Source: Saccoglossus kowalevskii (lineage: Eukaryota > Hemichordata > Enteropneusta > Harrimaniidae). Taken from it: DNA of 26,046 nucleotides. Positions 10,001 to 19,000 of the stretch are shown here, one piece after another. The DNA is taken from assembly GCF_000003605.2 (NCBI RefSeq), contig NW_003155738.1, positions 840,201-866,246 of the forward strand, written 5' to 3'. The notes beneath the pieces were generated by a model. The model ran no database searches. It saw nothing but the letters and a program-made list of their open reading frames with translations, and was not told where the DNA came from. A program made the translations under genes and the position numbers. Positions within the stretch are counted from its first letter, which is position 1, and each line of letters starts with the position of its first letter.

Positions 10001-13000
10001 GCTTTTGAATAAGTAAATAAACGAGACAAAATATCACAATTATATCACAATTATTTTGAGAGGTGTAGGTTTAAAATTCATTTATAATAACCAGCTGTTG
10101 ACAAGACAAATCTGATTTATATAAGAACAATGTTTGGGAATCTTTAAATTGTCCATTTTTCTTATTTTGGTTTTTCAGATTGGTCACCAGACTTTTCCTA
10201 TTCCTCAGCTCATGCCAATCTTATAAAAATGTTATTTTTATATCTTGATATATATGGCGCCCTCTATGTTCAAATCTATCACTGGGTGAGAAAACAACAA
10301 ATAATTAACGTACCTGTGGCCGTGTTTCCATTTGTGATTTCTGTTGTAAATCTTTAGGTGTTGTCAATGGATAAGTTATCTCTACACGTATTTTAAGCTG
10401 TGCGTTGTTTTCTAAATAATGGCCCATAGGCAATGGTAAATCTCCTGATGTGGAAAATGAAAGATACAGCATTTAATCTATGATATAAAACATACCAGAC
10501 AGTGAGATTGGTTGTCTTTTACTGTTGCTGGGTAATCAAGCACATGCACGGTTGGTAGTCGACTGATCCTAGCAACAAATATCTTCACAATAGAGCCATT
10601 TATTGATTTTCATGATTAATACCAACATGCACTGTATAGTAACCTAAGTTTAACCACCTTTATAGTAACAATTTACATATAATGTAATCTCATGTGACTT
10701 GTGGCAAACAACTTAAATGTTCAGTGTTTTACATTAGCCTCCACACAGACATTTTCAATTTCAGCAAGACAAATAAGAATATTTTTTTATTCCATACAGT
10801 ATAAAGTTGACAAAGTTCCTAACTGTAAACCAAGAAATTTGTTTCATACATTACTTATGTATTCAACTTCTATATAAAGATCACATGTCAACAAGTCATT
10901 GAAAATGACACAGTCCCCGTTAAGTTCTCTTTGTGCTAGTCATAGTAAAGCGGAGGGGTTGTCGCGAGCGTGTCCTTGAAATTTGAGTTCCAAGTGGCGT
11001 ATACAACAGATTGTTTATTTACATCAATACACGTGTTTCGTGTCATAGTAATATGGCTAAAATAAAAACAGTCGTTATTCAGCCATCTTTGATCTGATTA
11101 TGAAACACACTGATATGTATGATGTATGTGCCAAATACGAATGAAAATGGTACATAAATTGTGGAAAAATAGTAGTAAGGCCAAAAAGTCAGATGGCTGT
11201 CAATCGGCCATCCTTGACCAGATTTTGAAACAAATTGTCATGGACATGCATCCTAACATGTATAAAGTAGATGTATGTGCCAAATTTGAATGAAAACTGA
11301 CAGAGCATGTCCAAGATACCGCATAAAAAAACAAAAACAAGATGCCTGCCAGTCGACCATCTTTGATCCAATTGCAAAATAAATCGTCATGGACATGTAT
11401 CCTAACATGTATAATCTATGTACCAAGTTTGAATGACAACTGACAAAGCATGTCCAAAATACAACATTTTCAAAANNNNNNNNNNNNNNNNNNNNNNNNN
11501 NNNNNNNNNNNNNNNNNNNNNNNNNNNNNNNNNNNNNNNNNNNNNNNNNNNNNNNNNNNNNNNNNNNNNNNNNNNNNNNNNNNNNNNNNNNNNNNNNNNN
11601 NNNNNNNNNNNNNNNNNNNNNNNNNNNNNNNNNNNNNNNNNNNNNNNNNNNNNNNNNNNNNNNNNNNNNNNNNNNNNNNNNNNNNNNNNNNNNNNNNNNN
11701 NNNNNNNNNNNNNNNNNNNNNNNNNNNNNNNNNNNNNNNNNNNNNNNNNNNNNNNNNNNNNNNNNNNNNNNNNNNNNNNNNNNNNNNNNNNNNNNNNNNN
11801 NNNNNNNNNNNNNNNNNNNNNNNNNNNNNNNNNNNNNNNNNNNNNNNNNNNNNNNNNNNNNNNNNNNNNNNNNNNNNNNNNNNNNNNNNNNNNNNNNNNN
11901 NNNNNNNNNTACCAAGTTTGAATGAAAAGTGACAAAGCATGTCCAAAATACAACATTTTCAAAAAACAAGATGGCTGCCAGTCGGCCATTTTGAATCGAA
12001 TCGCTAAACCACTGCATGTGCATATGTCCCACATAAAGTACTAGACACATGCAAAGAATGAACAGAATCGGTCAAAGGGATTCTGAAATATGACGTTGGA
12101 TAGACTGACGCACGGACACACGGACGGTCGGACGGACAGACTCAGGAACTCAGGACTCGGTCCAAGGGAGTCTGAGATATGACTCCGGACGGACGCACGG
12201 ACGGACGGAGACCGAATTATAAGTCCCCGTTTTCGGACTTCGTCCGAACGGGGACTAATAAAGGCAAGTTTGTTTAAGTACCCTGGACGGTTGCTATACA
12301 CAGGTTTGATTGATTTAAAAAAACCTAAAAATACAATATGTTTATGTGGCATGCCAATACTGTCAGGATATGGATACATACGAGTCGCCATGAATACCTA
12401 CTTGGACCATCCACTGAGTTAGGAACTCCCAAAAGTCTTCCATTCCTAGCCACTTGGAATCCCATCTGATCAGGAATGCTACAGCTGTGTATAGGACTTG
12501 TTAGGTTCAATATTTTTTCACCAAGTAATAAATCAGATAACTGAAATTTTGCAATGCCGTATGGATCCCAAGGTTTATCTCTGCCGGTGAATGGATTATG
12601 TAACGTCCTCTTTCCTATGGTGAGAGATAAACATACATAGTTAGAGAGATTGCTGGACGAAAATACATGTATCTGTATACTTAATAAAACTAGGTTTCAA
12701 ATATGCATTATTTTTTCATTCTAGAAAGGCATACATGGTTGGGTAGCCAAACAGGTACAATCTTGAAAGTAGCTTTGACATACCTGTTACCATGCCAACA
12801 TTGCCAAGTTTATCATCTTCCACATCTTCACCAAATAACGTTGGTTCTTTTTTAACCTCTTCCGCCTTCCTATCTCTATCATGCACTTCTATCTCTAGAG
12901 GAGGACCATTCAAGTACTCCTTCACGGACCCTTCATCTAACATACCTAATCAAATAAAAAATTATAATATTAAAATAAAAAGATACATGTACATACAAGT

Positions 13001-16000
13001 ATTAATAAGACATGTGATACTACCAATAATAGTCAACCCTTTGAGCGTCAAAGTCAACTTTACTCACCAATCAATAAAAAGGTTTGGACATTAAATGTTG
13101 ATAACAATTTTCAAATTTCTGGATCGAAAACTAGAAGCAAAGTGACATTTAGTCTGAATTCAGTGAAAATTACGAAAATTTAAACAAATTTACACCCATT
13201 GTGAGCATGACAATAAAAATGCTGCTCAAAGTGAGATTCAGGAAAAATTAAGTGACACACAGAAAAAAAAATTTTTTTTTAAAAACCCATCCAAAGCCTA
13301 CATGGTTCAAAATTGCCAGAGGCTGAAGAGGCAACTGCCTAAAAGCCACACATGCTTGTATTAGTGCTCTTAAAAATAGGCAAATATTTCCCTTATAATT
13401 TCAATCAGAGACTTTCGCATTGAAAATGGGTGTTCATGTGCTTACATACCAAAAATCAAAGCAATTTTAGAGAAGAATGTTGACAGACAGAGACAGATCA
13501 TTTAGTGAGTTTAAAATGTGACAACATTTTTATGTTAGATTCAGTGAACATTTCTCTCTTAAAATACATATGGGCTCAGTAGCGCAAATTTAGAATTTGG
13601 TTGACTAGCTTTGGTATGAATTTCTTTCTCAAAATACATATGGGCTCAGTAGCGCAAATTTAGAATTTGGTTGACTAGCTTTGGTATGAATTTCTTTCTC
13701 AAAATACATATGGGCTCAGTAGCGCAAATTTAGAATTTGGTTGACTAGCTTTGGTATGAATTTCTATCTCAAAATACATATGGGCTCAGTAGCGCAAATT
13801 TAGAATTTGGTTGACTAGCTTTGGTATGAATTTCTATCTCAAAATACATATGGGCTCAGTAGCGCAAATTTAGAATTTGGTTGACTAGCTTTGGTATGAA
13901 TTTCTATCTCAAAATACATATGGGCTCAGTAGCGCAAATTTAGAATTTGGCTAACTAGCTTTGGTATGAATTTCTTTCTCAAAATACATATGGGCTCAGT
14001 AGCGCAAATTTAGAATTTGGCTAACTAGCTTTGGTATGAATTTCTTTCTCAAAATAAATATGGGCTCAGTAGCGCAAATTTAGAATTTGGCTAACTAGCT
14101 TTGGTATGAATTTCTTTCTCAAAATACATATGGGCTCAGTAGCGCAAATTTAGAATTTGGCTAACTAGCTTTGGTATGAATTTCTTTCTCAAAATAAATA
14201 TGGGCTCAGTAGCGCAAATTTAGAATTTGGCTAACTAGCTTTGGTATGAATTTCTTTCTCAAAATACATATGGGCTCAGTAGCGCTGCCGCAAATTTAGA
14301 ATTTGGTTGACTAGTAACTTTGATGACCAATTGAAAAAATAATCACTGACTGACCCATGACAGATCAGCTTCGTAATTGACTAACCAATCAAAGAACAGA
14401 AAAGACACATTCTTCAAAACACTGATGGCACTGATCACACCTACCTAAAAGAACTACATTAGTATCTTCCCAGTACACCGTGGAAGAGTGACTCCTGCCA
14501 ATACTTTTGTGTTCAGGCTGTTTATAAAATGTATATTTACAGTAAACAGGCTGACATTTCCTATCTAGTTCATCGTAGGATATCGGCGTATTTGGCAATT
14601 TATCCGAGTAGTTGACTTTAATGACTAATGGATTAAGTTCTTGTTCTTGACTTTCAGACATGAGATCACCATCCAATGACACTGTGATAAACACATCCTC
14701 AATTCCTGGTACAGGTTTGTCTAAGCGATTAGTGACTGATTTAACACCTGAAAAGAGTATTTTCATTTGCACTGGAATGCAGCAGTTGCCATTCTTGTTT
14801 ATATCGGCAGCTTTTTCTGCAGCTGCAACTTCCAATTTTTTTGCATGGCGTTTGGAATCTTTGTGTTGTCCTGTTTCACGGGTGCCTTTTTTACCTGCGC
14901 ATACAAAGATAGAGACAAAGTATTACTTTGAATTCATCCAATGTCAGGTTAATGAACATATATGTAGTAAAAAATGCAGTCATTCTGTTGTATTACTATT
15001 ATGGACAGATAGAATTACATCACAGAAATACTTAGCTTTCTTCATATGGAAAAAGCAAATCAAATACCCCTGAAAAATGACTATTAAATGCATTTGAATG
15101 AAAGGTCATTATTTATGTGATTATAAGTGTAAAAGTAATGTTTACAAGTTGTTGACTTGCGAGGAGAAAAATTCATCAAACTCTGTGCCAGTAAAATGTC
15201 TAGTTCAGTATTTTACTAAAATCATGAAATTTGCCTCTCACAAAACATAAGTGCCATAAGAAGCTTAAATACTTACCAACACTTGGTGGCGCTGACGCTG
15301 GTATACGCTCTTTTTTATGCACCAGAGATTCTTTACTCTGTAATTCTTGTTTCTCATTTAGTCTTGCGATACTCTCTCTACTTTCTTTGGCCTTGGCTGA
15401 CAGTGGTGCTTTCTTCTTCAGTTCTTCCTTTCGTTTCTGCTGCTGTTCTCGTATGTGTTTTTTCATTTGCTTTACTTCACTAGCATCTGGTGCTCCAGCA
15501 AGCCTGCCTAATCGACTGTAAGATCTGTAATGTACACAATGATAATTACTAATAAACCTTTTATAATGAAGCTACACTTAATGTTAATTTAATGTTTCAG
15601 AATGAATCTATTTGACTGATATAAATAATTTGTAAGATATAAATAATTTGTTTTTTTATTGATATTGACAAATTTATGTTTGTTTTTTTTTCATATTTTT
15701 GTGGCAGGCATTTTTTTTCAATGGCTGATTTCTTGAGCAACAGTGGTAATTTTGTACACCATGTTGTAAGTTTATGACATTAATGGGACTTCTTCTACTG
15801 TTATAGAAATTAAAATGGGAATTTTAAATGGGAAAAAATGATGTGATATTTCACCTGAGTGAAGGTACATGTGCAGTGCATAGCATGTTTATCAGGCATC
15901 AGGAAGATTGTGGGTACAATTCATAGAGCCAACTGTTTTACTTTGCAGTGTAAATCAGAGTACAATCTGCCCTGCCTTTCCCAAGCATGTGGTATTAGAT

Positions 16001-19000
16001 TTGTGAGAATGGTTTTTACTTGTGCGCTTGCAATTAGTATCAAAGATGTCTGGAAATGTCATCTGGTATGCCAAAAAATTCCACATCAGAAAGCATCATT
16101 AAATGTTGAATAAAAACAGTAATTTTATGAGAAACTCACTTTATTGGGAGATCTTGTTCACTGTTTATTGGTAGCGATACTAATGTATAGGGTGCTTCTT
16201 GGTGGTCCGTCACAATAGACGCATCTAAATCTCGAAGATTCTGGGATGATGATTTATATATTAACGATTTGGATGAAGTATCAGAAGTACTTTTATCTTT
16301 ACCAATACTATGGCTGGTATCTGTTGCTCTTGTTTCTCGCATTGGTCGCCCTTTGGCATCTGAAAACAAACATAACAAAAGAAGAATTAATATTAAAGGT
16401 GATTCACCATAAGAGAATACCTAACAAACAAACAAAGGCAATGAGAATATGACACAGGTATTTTTGTTTCAATCATTCAATAATCGATTGCATTTATCTA
16501 AATTGTCCCTTCCATCAAAAACTATATTTCTTAACTTGAGAGTGACTTGGCAAAAGAAACACAAAATTATTCCAAAAAGATAAGCAATGTTATTTTGGAA
16601 TACCTGTATTTCTATTGGGAATAGTGCATTTTACTGTGAGTTTCCCCAATCCAAACCCAGAAATGAATCAGAGTTAAGTTCATCACATATCACTCACCAG
16701 TTTTCCATATATTGTGCATTCCAGGAGGACCATTCTGAGGAACAGGACGGCTTATAAACGATTTCTTGGGCTGCAAAGCAATAAAGCTCTGCGATTGCTT
16801 CATCACCAATGACCTCACACCACCGACATCTTCTGGATCCTCTCCAGATTTAGCTTGAGGAAGACGGAATGCTTTGGGACGATCAAATCGAGCTTTTGAT
16901 GACACCTTGTCCTTGCTATCCCAAATACGCAACTCAAGTGTATGATTGAAGAGTTTTAATAACAATTCTTTTGTCACTGTCACTGTGTGACTAAAATGCA
17001 AACAAAATTTGGAATTAATACAAAGTGTTATTCCTTATTAGCCTTAGGGAATGGGAATAAATACAATAAAGAACTATTGTACATATTGGAAGTTAAAATA
17101 ATTTATATATTTATATTTTTGTCTTGCATAAGAGTACTATAAAATCACTGTTTCTTTAACCTTTTCACCACCAGTTCCCTCTTTCCATCACAAATTCACA
17201 AAATACTAGTGCCGGTAGTCATGTTTATAGTCTATACTTTCTTTCAGAAGATTGGGACACAAATAGCCAAATTTTTTAGGGTAAAAACTGGCAATTGACT
17301 CAAATTCTGTCTGTTGGCTCCAAAATAAGGGTTCATTTACAGAAATATTGAAGAATATAAGAAAAAAGTGCAGAAAAATTCGGGCGAGAAATTCCTGTGT
17401 TGAAAAAGTTAAATCATAATGGTTTGACAAGACAAATACCTATGTGACCAGGCAACCCATGTATGATCTCCTTCTTGCCAGGTTTTCAATACTTTGGATT
17501 CATGCTCTGTGTATATCTTAGCTGCCATACCAAACGTAACAATGTCAGTTTTGGTTGCATCAGTGTCATCAGGTAAAAGATAATAAGAACAATGGTAATA
17601 GTTCTGAGCCTTGGGAGCCTCAACTATCCTTTTTTTCTTCTTCACCATGTCCTCTATTTTAAATCCTTCTTCTTCAACTGCAAAGATAACACATCATCAT
17701 GCTATTTTGATGGGAAACAATTTCACAAAATTGTACCATTACTATGAAATGCAAAATTTGTTGAATATTGAATAATAATTAGCCTGGCTATGCACAGGGA
17801 TCAAAATTGCATTTACAAAATAGGGCAAAAACTCAACATACTATCGTATATACTATTTTAGTGACTATTACCATGTTGTATTTTGACGAAATAATTTTGG
17901 CTATCATCAACAACCCAAAATTTTGATGAATGAACTGCTGATGAAACTGCAAAAGTTTAGAAAATGCTAAGCAAACTACTGGGTGGAATTGTACACACTA
18001 AGATGAGAACAGTGTTGCATGGAACCAAATACCAACAAAATGCATAAACATACATCGCACAAGAAATTGATTCCTGTCACGCATAATTTACTAACATTTT
18101 TTTAGGTAACTAGAGTTTACAAGAAATTACAATTTTACAAACATAATGACTATAATGGACGATATTTTCAAACAAAAAATTGTTTTATATATTCTAAAAT
18201 CCTTTCATCATCGGTTTATAAATACTTTTTAATTTGTCATGTATTTTTCTATTACCGTAAAATCTGTATTAGAAGTCGCAACCATTCTTTTTGAATAATT
18301 GAGAACCAAAAATTTGTCATTTCTCATATGTATAGATGCTCTAATAGAAATCGCATCCCCTCTGTTGCATTGTACGATTTTAATAGAAGCTGTGGTTTCT
18401 AATACAGATTTTACTGTACTTCTTAATATTTGATAAAGGATCAGAACCCAGTCATTCTTAACAAGTGTAGAGTGACTGCCTATAGCGATATATAAATTCA
18501 CATCTGTAATCCACATTGTATTACGATATTACAAGAAAGAAATAGCTTGCAGTCAAGATTATGTGATTAAAAAGAATCCATTATTGTGTTCAGACTACAA
18601 GCTAGATTGATCAAGGAATTAGTCTAAATCCCTCACATGTTTGGAGAGCCTATATGCCTGCAGACTTGTGTGCATACAATATAGTACCCGATATACATTG
18701 CACAAGAAATTGATTCCTGTCACGCATAATAATAAATATGGTAAAACCGTCCAGTAATAACTAATATAAAAGAAACGATCCTGAATCAAAATGACAAACG
18801 TGATACAGAATGTGTCTTACTGTTATATTTAGACTCACTCTATAGAATCAAGATCCCAGGAGAGACATCAAACAAAATATACGGTAGTAACTAAAGTTAC
18901 AAATGGAAAACCATTGACCACGGCATATACTTTCTATTTATTCTTCTAGTGCAAACAAATATAATGTTGCTGACATTTCAGTTCAGCGACTGTATTTTTC

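Larger units (their letters stand above)
10912..12256. mobile_element. Nonautonomous repeat element with 10-bp inverted ends and terminal hairpin (intron 8)
   Basis: The left end AGTCCCCGTT is the exact reverse complement of the right end AACGGGGACT. The right end is a fold-back: AGTCCCCG(TT)TTCGGAC, loop TTC, GTCCGAACGGGGACT (12222-12256). The interior has diverged ~150-bp repeats (starting near 11192, 11341 and 11969) and a GACGGACG-type simple repeat (about 12108-12210). No protein is encoded; long frames across this region exist only because of N bases. A target-site duplication is not evident, so the exact limits are uncertain. Confidence 0.6.

Noticed and set aside
11253-12050. Long open frames spanning 11253-12050 on both strands
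   Set aside because: They are open only because the 434-base N gap has no stops. The flanks are tandem repeat, not coding.
14660-15073. 137-codon plus-strand frame overlapping exon 6
   Set aside because: It is the antisense shadow of exon 6; the minus-strand reading has correct splice sites and conserved protein features.
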